Assembly: GCA_017614315.1 (NCBI GenBank)
Contig: JAGACA010000001.1
Location: forward strand, 1 to 64,000
Direction: 5' to 3'
Origin: Clostridia bacterium
Lineage (GTDB): Bacteria; Bacillota; Clostridia; Christensenellales; CAG-138
DNA length: 64,000 nucleotides
The translations under genes were made by a program, and so were the position numbers. This document shows, piece after piece, positions 31,577-39,777 of this stretch. Position 1 is the first letter of the stretch. Every line of letters begins with the position of its first letter. The notes beneath the pieces are model-generated. The model saw only the letters and a list, made by a program, of their open reading frames with translations, was not told the origin of the DNA and did not search any database.

Positions 31577-32878
31577 TCAACTTCTCCTCAAAAGGTCATA
31601 TGCCTTCTTTTCATCAAGATAATCGAGAGCGGCCCTTCCGATGTCGCGCCTTACGTACATGCCGTCGAAGCCGACTTTTAAGACCCCTTCGTAAGCCGCG
31701 GCGACGGCCTCCTTAAGGCTGTCGGCTGCGGCGATCACGTTCAGTACCCTGCCGCCCGCGGTGACGAAGCCGTCCTCGGTCTTTTTGGTTCCCGCGTGGA
31801 CTATATGCACCCCTTCGCCGAGCTTTCCGATCGTGATCGGCTTGCCCTTTTCGTATTTTCCGGGATAACCGCCCGAGGCGAGCACCACGCAGCACGCCGC
31901 CCTGTTCGATAACACGACGGGCGTCCTGTCGAGGGTGCCCTCCTCCGTCGCGAGCATGGCGTCGAGCAGGTTCGACTCAAGAAGCGGCAGTACCGTCTGC
32001 GCCTCGGGATCGCCGAAGCGGCAGTTGTATTCGATGACCTTGGGGCCGTCCTTGGTCAGCATCAGTCCGAAATACAGGCAGCCGGTGAACGGACAGCCCT
32101 CCTCCTCCATCGCGCGGATGGTCGGCAGGAATATCTTTTCCATGCACTCCGCGGCGGCCTCCTCCGTATAGAATGGGTTCGGCGCGATGACGCCCATGCC
32201 GCCGGTGTTCGGGCCGGTGCCGCCCTCGCCCGCGGTCTTGTGATCCATGGAGGCGACCATGGGCTTTATCGTCCTTCCGTCGGTGAACGCGAGCACGGTC
32301 ACCTCGGGACCCTCGAGGAACTCCTCGACGAGCACCCTTTCGCCGCTCGCGCCGAAAAGCCTGTCCTCCATCAGCTCGCGGAGCGCGTTCACAGCCTCGT
32401 GATGATTGCGGCAGATGAACACGCCCTTGCCGAGCGCGAGCCCGTCCGCCTTTACGACGACGGGGTATTTCGCCATGGCGATGTACAAAGATGCGGCAGC
32501 GAAGGAATCGAAGCTTTCCGCCTTTGCGGTCGGGATCGAGTATTTCATCATCAGGTTTTTCGAGAAGATCTTGCTCGCCTCGATCCTCGCCGCGGCCTTC
32601 GACGGGCCGAAGCAGGGAACGCCCATGCCGCGCAAAAGATCCGCCATGCCGAGTGCGAGCGGATCGTCGGGGGTGACGACTGCGAAGTCGACGGGATGCT
32701 CGCGGACGAAGTCGCGCACGCCGTCAAGATCCGTCGCCTTTACGTCGAAGCATTCGGCGAACTCCGAAATGCCGCCGTTGCCCGGAAGGACGTAAAGCTT
32801 ATCGACCCTCGGATCCTCCGAAAGTCTCTTTGCGATGCCGTATTCGCGGCCGCCGCCGCCGATGACGAGTATTTTCAT
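31577..32878 (-). CDS. purD: Phosphoribosylamine-glycine ligase
   Basis: This 433-residue ATP-grasp enzyme joins phosphoribosylamine and glycine to GAR (second purine step). It has the N-terminal VIGGGGREYGIAKRL motif, ATP-grasp residues such as VVKADGLALGKGVF, and GGMGVIAPNPFY and CRFGDPEAQTVLP near the centre. I start at the ATG at 32878 behind AAAGGAAA; the longer frame's first 17 residues do not resemble PurD. It lies 101 bases after the AICAR transformylase gene, with no terminator seen between, so it is probably still in the purE-purL operon. Confidence 0.94.
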   Translation of the reverse strand: MKILVIGGGGREYGIAKRLSEDPRVDKLYVLPGNGGISEFAECFDVKATDLDGVRDFVREHPVDFAVVTPDDPLALGMADLLRGMGVPCFGPSKAAARIEASKIFSKNLMMKYSIPTAKAESFDSFAAASLYIAMAKYPVVVKADGLALGKGVFICRNHHEAVNALRELMEDRLFGASGERVLVEEFLEGPEVTVLAFTDGRTIKPMVASMDHKTAGEGGTGPNTGGMGVIAPNPFYTEEAAAECMEKIFLPTIRAMEEEGCPFTGCLYFGLMLTKDGPKVIEYNCRFGDPEAQTVLPLLESNLLDAMLATEEGTLDRTPVVLSNRAACCVVLASGGYPGKYEKGKPITIGKLGEGVHIVHAGTKKTEDGFVTAGGRVLNVIAAADSLKEAVAAAYEGVLKVGFDGMYVRRDIGRAALDYLDEKKAYDLLRRS

Positions 32879-32979
32879 ATTGGTTTCCTTTCGATCCCGG
32901 TCAGGCCGCGCATTAAATGCGCAGTTCAAAAAAACATCTCAAACGCGGTACGCAGGCACCGTGCTTGACGCGGAGTCCC

Positions 32980-34164
32980 TTAATGATGGAACAGGCGGAT
33001 GCCGTTCATTATCATGGTCACGCCGAGCCTGTCGCACTCCGCGATGACGTCGCCGTCGCGCTTGGAGCCGCCCGCCTGGACGATGTATTTTACGCCGGAG
33101 CGGCATGCGCGGGTGATGTTGTCCGAAAAGGGGAAGAATGCGTCGCTCGCGAGCGCGAGGCCGGTGCGCGTCTTTAAGAATTCGCGTTTTTCCTCCTTGG
33201 TGAGCTCCGGGGGCTTTTCCGTAAAGAATCGCTGCCACTCGCCCTCGCGGAGGACGTCTTCGGCGTGGTCGGAGATGTAGCAGTCGATGCAGTTGTCCCT
33301 GTCGGGTCTTGCGATCCCTTCCTTAAACGGCAGAGCGAGCACTTTGTCATGCTCCCTTAAAAGCCAGTTGTCCGCCTTGTCGCCCGCGAGCCTCGTGCAG
33401 TGTATGCGCGACTGCTGCCCCGCGCCGACGCCGATCGCCTGACCGTCGACGGCGTAGCACACGGAATTGGACTGGGTGTATTTGAGCGTGATCATCGCGA
33501 CGATGAGGTCGCGCTTGGCGGACTCGGGAAGCTCTTTGTTCACGGTGACTGTATTTGTGAGCGCCGAAGCGTCGAGCACAACGTCGTTTCGCCTCTGGGT
33601 GAAGCTTACGCCGAAGACCTCCTTGGTCTCGTACTCGGGCGCCTCGTACATGGGATCAATCTTTATTATGCAGTATTTGCCGCCCTTTTTTGTCTTAAGC
33701 AGCTCGAGCGCGTCGGGATCGTAGCCGGGGGCTATGACGCCGTCGGAGACCTCGGGCTTGATCACCTTGGCGGTGGTGATATCGCATACGTCGGAGAGCG
33801 CAATGAAGTCGCCGAAGCTGGACATGCGGTCGGCGCCCCTCGCCCTCGCATAGGCGCAGGCGAGCGGGGAGCCGTTTATATCGGGGATGTTTTCAACGAA
33901 GAGCTTTTTCTTCATCACGTCGGAGAGCGCCACGCCGACCGCCGCTCCCGCGGGGCTGACGTGCTTGAACGACGCCGCGGCGGGCATGCCGAGAGCCTTT
34001 TTTAGCTCCCTTACGAGCTGCCACGAATTGAACGCGTCGAGGAAATTGATATAGCCGGGGTTGCCGTTCAGTATCTCGAACGGAAGATCCCTGCCGTCCT
34101 TCATGTTGAGGTACGCGGGGGTCTGGTTGGGGTTGCAGCCGTATTTCAAAAGCAGTTCCTTCAT
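32980..34164 (-). CDS. purH: AICAR transformylase (PurH C-terminal half only)
   Basis: This 394-residue protein corresponds to the formyltransferase half of PurH and lacks the N-terminal IMP-cyclohydrolase domain. It transfers the formyl group of 10-formyl-THF to AICAR, giving FAICAR. Conserved blocks include LKYGCNPNQTPAYL, SFKHVSPAGAAVG, the YTQSNSVCY motif, GAGQQSRIHC and ASDAFFPFSDN. The missing cyclohydrolase step is supplied by the next upstream gene, a PurO-type enzyme. Both are close neighbours on the same transcript. Confidence 0.92.
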   Translation of the reverse strand: MKELLLKYGCNPNQTPAYLNMKDGRDLPFEILNGNPGYINFLDAFNSWQLVRELKKALGMPAAASFKHVSPAGAAVGVALSDVMKKKLFVENIPDINGSPLACAYARARGADRMSSFGDFIALSDVCDITTAKVIKPEVSDGVIAPGYDPDALELLKTKKGGKYCIIKIDPMYEAPEYETKEVFGVSFTQRRNDVVLDASALTNTVTVNKELPESAKRDLIVAMITLKYTQSNSVCYAVDGQAIGVGAGQQSRIHCTRLAGDKADNWLLREHDKVLALPFKEGIARPDRDNCIDCYISDHAEDVLREGEWQRFFTEKPPELTKEEKREFLKTRTGLALASDAFFPFSDNITRACRSGVKYIVQAGGSKRDGDVIAECDRLGVTMIMNGIRLFHH

Positions 34165-34179
34165 AGCGCTGTCCTTTTC

Positions 34180-34881
34180 TTATTCGTATTTGTTGATGAG
34201 CCTGTCCTCATATCCGCCTGTCGCGGGATCGGTGAACCTCGTGTAGAGGGCGACCTTGTTGTCCTCGTCCAGACCGTTCCAGACGGCGTTCGTGAGATCG
34301 TCTATCCCGTCGGGGATCGCGACCTCCCACGGCTCGCCCCCGAAGGTCTTGAGCTTTTCCGCGCCGCCCATGTAGGTGTGGATGTAATGCCCGACGCCCT
34401 CCCTGTTTTCATACATGAAGAAGCTGCGGACGCAGGTCTTTCCCTCGTCGTCGCCGGCCTTCAGCACAGAAAGCTCGAAGGACGGGACGCCGTTTTCGAC
34501 CGTGACGATGCCGCTGATCCTCGCGGTGAAATGGGGCGGATCGGGCTCGAAGCAGCGCGTCCTCAAGGCGCTCTCGAAGCTTCCGCCGAGGCGGAGGGCT
34601 TCCCTGACCGTGTCGGTCTGGTCGCCGTTCGTGACGATGACGCTGTTCCCTATCTCGCGGATGGGGGAATAGATTATGAGCTCCGCGTGCTCGGGATCCT
34701 TATCGGCGGTGTACTTGATCGCAAGCTCCCTGCCGTTCCTTATAAAGCGCCTTGCGCGGCTCGACGCGGATCTGCCCATTATGAAATAGGCGATCGCGAT
34801 CTTTCCGGAGGGCGTCGTGCCGAGCACGATCCCCCTTCCGGAGTATTTCTGCGTGCGGAGAAGCGGGTAAAGATCGGTCAT
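34180..34881 (-). CDS. purO: IMP cyclohydrolase, PurO type
   Basis: This 233-residue protein matches the PurO-like IMP cyclohydrolase family first known from Archaea (for example YSGRGIVLGTTPSGK and AYFIMGRSASSRARRF at the front, NGDQTDTV and SFFMYENREGVGHYIHTY later). It closes FAICAR to IMP, the last step of purine synthesis, which PurH does in most bacteria. The ATG at 34881 lies just after the purN stop with AAAGGA eight bases upstream, so translation is coupled; an ATG at 34890 is too close to that site. It complements the PurH half next door. Confidence 0.9.
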   Translation of the reverse strand: MTDLYPLLRTQKYSGRGIVLGTTPSGKIAIAYFIMGRSASSRARRFIRNGRELAIKYTADKDPEHAELIIYSPIREIGNSVIVTNGDQTDTVREALRLGGSFESALRTRCFEPDPPHFTARISGIVTVENGVPSFELSVLKAGDDEGKTCVRSFFMYENREGVGHYIHTYMGGAEKLKTFGGEPWEVAIPDGIDDLTNAVWNGLDEDNKVALYTRFTDPATGGYEDRLINKYE

Positions 34882-34886
34882 ATCGG

Positions 34887-35474
34887 TCATCCTTTCAGTT
34901 TTTCGGCAAGCTTTTCGAGAGCCGCGGGGAGTATCACCCATTCGGCCTCCTTCATGACGCGCTTCTGGAGGATCTCGGGCGTGTCGCCCTCCTTCACCTC
35001 GACCGCCTTCTGCATAAGTATGGGGCCTGCGTCTGCCTCCGCCGTGACGATATGCACCGTCGCGCCGGTCAGCTTTACGCCGCGGGAAAGCGCGGCCTCA
35101 TGCACCTTTAAGCCGTAAAAGCCCATGCCGCAGAAGGACGGGATAAGCGATGGATGGACGTTTATTATCCTGCCCTCGTACCTTTTGATGAGATCGGCGC
35201 TCAGTATCCTCAAAAAACCCGCGAGGACGATGAGCTCTGTCCCCTCCTCCTCAAGGAGGGTGAGGAGCCCCGCTTCGAAGGCGGCGTCGTTCTTTAGGTA
35301 CTCCGCCCTGATCCCGGCGTCCTCCGCCCTTTTGAGGGCGTAGGCGGACTCCTTGTTGGACACGACGAGCTTTATCTCCGCGTGCGGGAGCTCGCCTCGG
35401 CCTTCGGCGTCGATGAGCGCCTGAAGATTGGTGCCGCCGCCCGACACGAGCACTGCCGTTTTCGCCTTCAGCAT
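34887..35474 (-). CDS. purN: Phosphoribosylglycinamide formyltransferase
   Basis: This 195-residue enzyme formylates GAR with 10-formyl-THF (third step). Clear marks are [13 protein letters not shown], the catalytic HPSLIPSF with its histidine, and [18 protein letters not shown] with the catalytic Asp. The start overlaps the purM 3' end by 7 bases. Confidence 0.94.
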   Translation of the reverse strand: MLKAKTAVLVSGGGTNLQALIDAEGRGELPHAEIKLVVSNKESAYALKRAEDAGIRAEYLKNDAAFEAGLLTLLEEEGTELIVLAGFLRILSADLIKRYEGRIINVHPSLIPSFCGMGFYGLKVHEAALSRGVKLTGATVHIVTAEADAGPILMQKAVEVKEGDTPEILQKRVMKEAEWVILPAALEKLAEKLKG

Positions 35475-36496
35475 ACGATGACTCCCTCGTCGGAGGCGAT
35501 CACCTCGCCGACGGCGTAAGCGTCGACGCCCGCCTCTTTAAGCGCGGCGACCGCGGCGTCCAGATCCTTTGCGGGGACGGTGGCGATCATGCCGACGCCC
35601 ATGTTGAACGTGTTGAACATATCCCTTTCGGGGATGTTCCCGCGCTTCGCGATATAATCGAATATGGGGAGCACGCGCACGCTGCCGCGGCAGACCTTCG
35701 CGGTGAGCCCTTCGGGGATGGCGCGGGGAATGTTTTCGTAAAAGCCGCCGCCGGTGATATGCGCGAGGGAATGTACCTCCGCGGCCTTACGGAGCGCCAT
35801 GACGGGCTTTACGTAAAGCCTTGTCGGGACGAGGAGCGCCTCGCCGAGCTTCATGTTGAGCTCGGGAACGAACTCGTCGAGCTCGCCGCCGTCGACGTCG
35901 AATATCTTCCTTACGAGCGAGAAGCCGTTCGAATGCACGCCGGAAGAGGGCATGGCGATAATGACGTCGCCCTCCTTCACGTTGTCGTTCGACATCATTT
36001 TGCTCTTTTCGACGACGCCGACCGCAAAGCCCGCGAGGTCGTATTCGTTTTCGGGATAGAAGCCGGGCATCTCGGCGGTCTCGCCGCCGATGAGCGCGCA
36101 GCCGGACTCGACGCAGCCGTCAGCGACGCCCTTGACGATCTGTTCGATCCTTTCGGGGATCAGCTTGCCCGTGGCGATATAGTCGAGGAAGAATATGGGC
36201 GCGGCGCCGGAGCAGACGACGTCGTTCACGCACATGGCGACGCAGTCGACGCCGATGGTGTCGTGCTTGTCCATGCGGAAGGCGAGCTTGAGCTTCGTGC
36301 CCACGCCGTCCGTGCCGGAGACGAGAACGGGCTCCTTATAGCCCATCAGCTCGAACGCGCCGCCGAAGCCGCCGAGCTCCGAAGCCGTGCCGGGGATGTT
36401 GGTCCTCTTGACGTGCTCCTTTATCCTTTTGACCGCCTCATAACCCGCGGTGATGTCGACGCCGGCCTCGGCGTAGCTTTTGCTTGAGCTCTTCAT
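35468..36496 (-). CDS. purM: Phosphoribosylformylglycinamidine cyclo-ligase
   Basis: This 342-residue AIR synthetase converts FGAM to AIR with ATP (fifth step). It contains [29 protein letters not shown], the [11 protein letters not shown] loop and [13 protein letters not shown]. Length is normal. It lies 12 bases after purE and overlaps purN, inside the purine operon. Confidence 0.95.
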   Translation of the reverse strand: MKSSSKSYAEAGVDITAGYEAVKRIKEHVKRTNIPGTASELGGFGGAFELMGYKEPVLVSGTDGVGTKLKLAFRMDKHDTIGVDCVAMCVNDVVCSGAAPIFFLDYIATGKLIPERIEQIVKGVADGCVESGCALIGGETAEMPGFYPENEYDLAGFAVGVVEKSKMMSNDNVKEGDVIIAMPSSGVHSNGFSLVRKIFDVDGGELDEFVPELNMKLGEALLVPTRLYVKPVMALRKAAEVHSLAHITGGGFYENIPRAIPEGLTAKVCRGSVRVLPIFDYIAKRGNIPERDMFNTFNMGVGMIATVPAKDLDAAVAALKEAGVDAYAVGEVIASDEGVIVC

Positions 36497-36508
36497 ATTC
36501 CGATCCTT

Positions 36509-36994
36509 TCAGTTAAGGTTGAGTTTTCTGTCCTTCTCCATGACCTCTTCCGTCATGCGCTCCCTTTCGAGGCGGAGCCTTTCGGAAAGCTCCGGCTCGG
36601 TGAGGGCAAGTATCCTCGCGGCGAGCCATGCGGCGTTCGCGCCGCCGTCGATCGCGACGGTCGCGACCGGTATGCCGGACGGCATCTGCACGGTGGACAA
36701 CAGCGCGTCCATCCCGCCGAGGTCGGAGCCCTTTATGGGCACGCCGATCACCGGCAGGAGCGTATTCGCCGCGATAATGCCCGCGAGGTGTGCCGCCTTG
36801 CCGGCGAACGCGACGATCACGCCGAAGCCGTTATCCGCGGCGTTCTTCGCAAAGGCCGCCGTGACTTCGGGCGTGCGGTGAGCGCTCATAATATGCGTTT
36901 CATAGGGCATCCCGAGCTTTTTCAGTATCCCGACCGCCTTTTCCGCGATGGGGAGATCGGAGTCCGAGCCGAGTATCAGAGCCGTTTTTTTCAT
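36509..36994 (-). CDS. purE: N5-carboxyaminoimidazole ribonucleotide mutase
   Basis: This 161-residue class I PurE converts N5-CAIR to CAIR. It has GSDSDLPIAEKA, SAHRTPEVTAAFA with the catalytic His, and VPIKGSDLGGMDALLSTVQMP. It is the first gene of the purine operon. The ATG at 36994 follows GGACGGA; a much longer frame reaching 37813 runs through the promoter and antisense to maf and is not real. No purK is in the window. Confidence 0.95.
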   Translation of the reverse strand: MKKTALILGSDSDLPIAEKAVGILKKLGMPYETHIMSAHRTPEVTAAFAKNAADNGFGVIVAFAGKAAHLAGIIAANTLLPVIGVPIKGSDLGGMDALLSTVQMPSGIPVATVAIDGGANAAWLAARILALTEPELSERLRLERERMTEEVMEKDRKLNLN

Positions 36995-37067
36995 TTGCTT
37001 CCGTCCTGTCCTTTTTTCTTGGATCATAAGGGTTTTTACGCTAATGGTAATACCTTTCCGACATAAA

Positions 37068-37096
37068 ATGATAACATATAAATCGGCTTGTGTAAA
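37068..37096 (-). promoter_or_regulatory. Promoter of the purine operon
   Basis: Reading leftward: TTTACA (37091-37096), 17-base spacer, TATCAT (37068-37073). The leader is about 65 bases. I see no purine riboswitch and no PurR-box pair in it. Confidence 0.65.
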
Positions 37097-37154
37097 TAGC
37101 TTCCGGGTCAAAATGAGGTGTATATTTGTTTGGACATTTCTCACCCCCGTCCGC

Positions 37155-37183
37155 TTGAAAAAAAGCTTCGCCGATGGTAGAAT
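37155..37183 (+). promoter_or_regulatory. Promoter of maf
   Basis: TTGAAA (37155-37160), 17-base spacer, TAGAAT (37178-37183), divergent from the purine operon promoter. Confidence 0.6.
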
Positions 37184-37219
37184 GAGGTGTAGAAAAAACT
37201 TTTCGGAAGGGAAGGACCG

Positions 37220-37819
37220 ATGGAACTGATACTCGCGAGCGGATCCGAGAGGCGGCGCGCCATAATGTCGTCCTGCGGATACGATTTTACCGTGATAAAG
37301 CCCGACGCCGACGAGAGCTCGATCGTGGAAACGGACCCCGCGCGGCTCGTGGAGCGGCTTTCGCTCCTTAAGGCCTCGGCCGTCCGGGACGCGCTGCCGC
37401 CCGAAAGGCGGGAAAGCGCCGTCGTGCTCGGCTCGGATACGGTCGTGACGCTCGGGGAGAAGATACTCGGCAAGCCGCGGGACGCTAAGGACGCCGTCCG
37501 CATGCTCCGCATGGAGAGCGGGAATACCAACGTCGTCGTTACCGGCGTCGCATTGCTCGTCCCCGACGGACGGGGCGGCGTGACCGAATATGCCGCTTCC
37601 GACCGCACCGCGGTCAGGTTCGCCGGGCTTGACGACGACGAGATCGAGACATATGTTTCGTCGGGCGATCCGCTCGATAAGGCCGGCGCTTACGGGATAC
37701 AGGGCCCGTTCTCCGTGTTCATCGAGCGCGTCGAGGGAAGCTTTTCCACCGTGGTCGGCCTGCCCGTGCATCTCGTTTACCGTATGCTGAAAGCTGTCGG
37801 TATCACACCGCATTTTTGA
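37220..37819 (+). CDS. maf: Maf-family nucleotide pyrophosphatase
   Basis: This 199-residue protein hydrolyses non-canonical or excess nucleoside triphosphates (dTTP/UTP type or m7GTP type) to monophosphates. The family motif LASGSERRRAIM starts the protein, and GSDTVV, LGKPRD and DKAGAYGIQG follow; the DKAGAYGIQ form fits the YhdE/dTTPase subgroup. It starts 37 bases past its promoter behind GGAAGGGAAGG. In other Firmicutes maf often accompanies mreBCD, and here an MreB-like gene lies directly downstream. Confidence 0.9.
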   Translation: MELILASGSERRRAIMSSCGYDFTVIKPDADESSIVETDPARLVERLSLLKASAVRDALPPERRESAVVLGSDTVVTLGEKILGKPRDAKDAVRMLRMESGNTNVVVTGVALLVPDGRGGVTEYAASDRTAVRFAGLDDDEIETYVSSGDPLDKAGAYGIQGPFSVFIERVEGSFSTVVGLPVHLVYRMLKAVGITPHF

Positions 37820-37840
37820 TTTTTTGACAACAGCGTAAAT

Positions 37841-37893
37841 ATCCTCCGCTTTCGGGAATAATAATCATTATCAACACCCGATGAGCGGAGGAT
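37841..37893 (+). promoter_or_regulatory. Inverted repeat sequestering the ribosome binding site of the MreB-like gene
   Basis: ATCCTCCGCT (37841-37850) is perfectly complementary to AGCGGAGGAT (37884-37893), which contains the GGAGG six bases before the ATG at 37898. The 33-base loop has an inner AATAATGATTATT-like pairing potential. In RNA the hairpin would hide the ribosome site; at DNA level it could be an operator. Confidence 0.6.
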
Positions 37894-37897
37894 AATT

Positions 37898-38902
37898 ATG
37901 TTCGGATTCACTGTTGCGGCCGATATCGGCTCGTCCGAAACGCGGCTCGCGTCGAGGACGGGATTCGTTCGGGACGAAACGCGCGTCGCCCTCGATCCCG
38001 ACGATTCGAACCGCGTGCTCGCGGTCGGCGCGGAGGCCGGAAGGCTTTTGAGCGCGAACAGCATATATCCCGTGCGCGGCTCGATAGCCAACGTGACGCT
38101 TACGGCCGTGCTTTTGAGAAGATTCGCGCTTTCGATGCTGAAAAGGCGTTCGCTCGCGGGGGTATCGTTGAGGCTGGCTTTGCCCCCGGAAGCGAGCTCC
38201 ACCGAGATCTCCGCCGCGCTCGGCGTCGGGCGCGAGGCGGGCTTCGCGGATACCGGGCTTATGGACGGCGCGCTCGCGGGAGCTGTCGGCGCGGGCGTCG
38301 ACGTGTCCTCCCCCGAGGCGAATCTGACCGTGAACATTGGCCGCGACCGCACCTCCGCCGTCGTTACGGCGAACGGCGGGGTCGTTTCGAGGGCGTGCGC
38401 CCCGTTCGGGAGCTCCGCCTTCGACAGCCGCATTCAGGCGCATTTCGCCGTGGAGCGCGGCATGCTCGTGAGCTTTTACGCCGCCGAGAAGGTCAAAAAA
38501 GAGCTGAGAAGCCCCCTCGTAAGGGTGCACGGCAGGGACTCCTCGACGGGTCAGCCGCTGATGCGGGCGGTAAAGTCCCGCGAGCTTTCCGAGGCCGCGG
38601 AGCCCGTCATGAAAAGGCTCGCCGCGTTCATTACGGGCGTGATAGGCGAGCTTCATCCCGACGCCGCCGCGGATCTTCTCGATACCGGGATAACGCTTAT
38701 AGGCGGAGGCGCGAACATGTACCTTCTGCCAGAGAGTCTCGAAAGGCTGCTCGGTATAGGCGTGAGGCGTTCGGGCTGCGCGGAGAGCGCCGTGATACTC
38801 GGTCTGCGCCGTATGATGAGCCCGTCTTTCGATCCCGATAAAAAACCGGAGATCGGTTTTTTCCGATCTCCGAGAGGGATGATAAACGGTCAGTCGATAT
38901 AG
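37898..38902 (+). CDS. Divergent MreB-like actin-family protein
   Basis: This 334-residue protein keeps the actin/MreB ATPase plan: phosphate-1 loop AADIGSSETRLA, phosphate-2 loop NIGRDRTSAVV and adenosine motif TLIGGGANMYLLP. It differs from true MreB in replacing DLGTANT with DIGSSET and in the loose central region, so it is probably a paralogue involved in cell shape or envelope synthesis, or a specialised filament. No mreC or mreD follows. The last codons contain the terminator of the convergent nitroreductase gene, and the two ORFs overlap by 13 bases. A strong SD is buried in an inverted repeat. Confidence 0.78.
   Translation: MFGFTVAADIGSSETRLASRTGFVRDETRVALDPDDSNRVLAVGAEAGRLLSANSIYPVRGSIANVTLTAVLLRRFALSMLKRRSLAGVSLRLALPPEASSTEISAALGVGREAGFADTGLMDGALAGAVGAGVDVSSPEANLTVNIGRDRTSAVVTANGGVVSRACAPFGSSAFDSRIQAHFAVERGMLVSFYAAEKVKKELRSPLVRVHGRDSSTGQPLMRAVKSRELSEAAEPVMKRLAAFITGVIGELHPDAAADLLDTGITLIGGGANMYLLPESLERLLGIGVRRSGCAESAVILGLRRMMSPSFDPDKKPEIGFFRSPRGMINGQSI
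38840..38872 (-). terminator. Terminator of the nitroreductase gene, inside the MreB-like coding end
   Basis: Reading leftward: CGGAGATCGG, AAAAAA loop, CCGATCTCCG, then a T run. It follows the nitroreductase stop by about 18 bases, yet lies within codons of the opposite-strand gene. Confidence 0.8.
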
Positions 38903-39447
38903 ATGACGTGCTCGCGGTTCCACTCGTGCTGGATCTTCTCCGTCGCCCTGTGGCCAATGCCTATCGCTATGGAGAACTCGAAGCCCTCGGGGAAGCGGAA
39001 CTCCTCCCTCAGAGCGGCGCCGTATTCGCCCGCGAAGGCGCCCTCCGGCATGCCCAGTATGACGCTGTCGAGGCCGAGGCTCTTCGCCGCGAGGGCGAGG
39101 TTCTCGACCGCGATGCCCGCGTCGACCCTTGAGAAATGCGAGGGCTTGTTGACGATTATGACGATGAGCCTCGCGTTATAGGTGGTCTTGCCGCCGCGGC
39201 TCTTGATCCTCTCGGCGAAATCCGTGTTGCCCGAGTCGATTATGCTTTGCATGATGGCCTGCTCGAGCCTTTGGAGCATGGCGTCGTTGGTGACGAATAT
39301 GAACCTCTGATCCTGACGGTTCATCGCCGTGGGGGACGAAAGCGCCGCCTCCTCGAGCGCATGCAGCTCCGCGTAGGTGAGCTTCTCGTCGGAGTACGCC
39401 CTTATCGAGCTTCTTTCGAGCATCGTTTTTATTACGCTGTTTTCCAT
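38890..39447 (-). CDS. Nitroreductase family protein
   Basis: This 185-residue FMN-dependent oxidoreductase carries the N-terminal MLERSSIRAYSDEKLT phosphate-binding motif, SSPTAMNRQDQRF, and late GLDSVILGMPEGAF. Members reduce nitro groups, quinones or flavins with NAD(P)H; the substrate is not predictable. It is a stand-alone gene with a TATAAT-type -10 upstream near 39480-39490 (weak -35) and its own terminator. Confidence 0.87.
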   Translation of the reverse strand: MENSVIKTMLERSSIRAYSDEKLTYAELHALEEAALSSPTAMNRQDQRFIFVTNDAMLQRLEQAIMQSIIDSGNTDFAERIKSRGGKTTYNARLIVIIVNKPSHFSRVDAGIAVENLALAAKSLGLDSVILGMPEGAFAGEYGAALREEFRFPEGFEFSIAIGIGHRATEKIQHEWNREHVIYID

Positions 39448-39581
39448 TTTTTGTGATCCTTTCCGTTTATTTACCCTTCGATTATACCATGTCCGGACGG
39501 TTTTTTCCAGCTTTTTCAGCTTATTTTCCGTGCTCTTGGGGCAAATACTGATAATGAATAAACAGAAGGGGGTATTGGATC

Positions 39582-39725
39582 ATGAAGCTTTGGGGCTTTG
39601 CCGCCGGAATGGCGCTCGGCATGACTGCCGCGACGGTCGCGGTGACCGCCATGTATCCCGTCGTCGGAAAAAAGATGAAGCGCGACGGGAAGAAGCTGTG
39701 GAAGGGGATCACTTCCATGGTGTAA
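39582..39725 (+). CDS. Small single-span membrane protein
   Basis: This is a 47-residue gene. The product has one glycine/alanine-rich membrane segment (about 3-25, with FAAGMALGMTAATVAV) followed by a basic tail GKKMKRDGKKLWKG. AAGGGGG lies ahead of the ATG. Similar tiny YtxH-like proteins are common in Clostridia, but I cannot assign a role. It is followed 4 bases later by a strong terminator, which supports it as a real transcription unit. Confidence 0.65.
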   Translation: MKLWGFAAGMALGMTAATVAVTAMYPVVGKKMKRDGKKLWKGITSMV

Positions 39726-39729
39726 CCGA

Positions 39730-39765
39730 AAAAGCGCTCCGCGTTTTGTTCCGCGGAGCGCTTTT
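39730..39765. terminator. Bidirectional intrinsic terminator
   Basis: AAAAGCGCTCCGCG pairs with CGCGGAGCGCTTTT around an 8-base loop. It serves the small membrane protein gene and the convergent gene ending at 39778. Confidence 0.9.
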
Positions 39766-39777
39766 ATTATGCTTCGA

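Noticed and set aside
36995-37813. Long N-terminal extension of the purE reading frame
   Set aside because: It crosses the purine operon promoter and is antisense to maf; the PurE family begins at MKKTALILG (36994).
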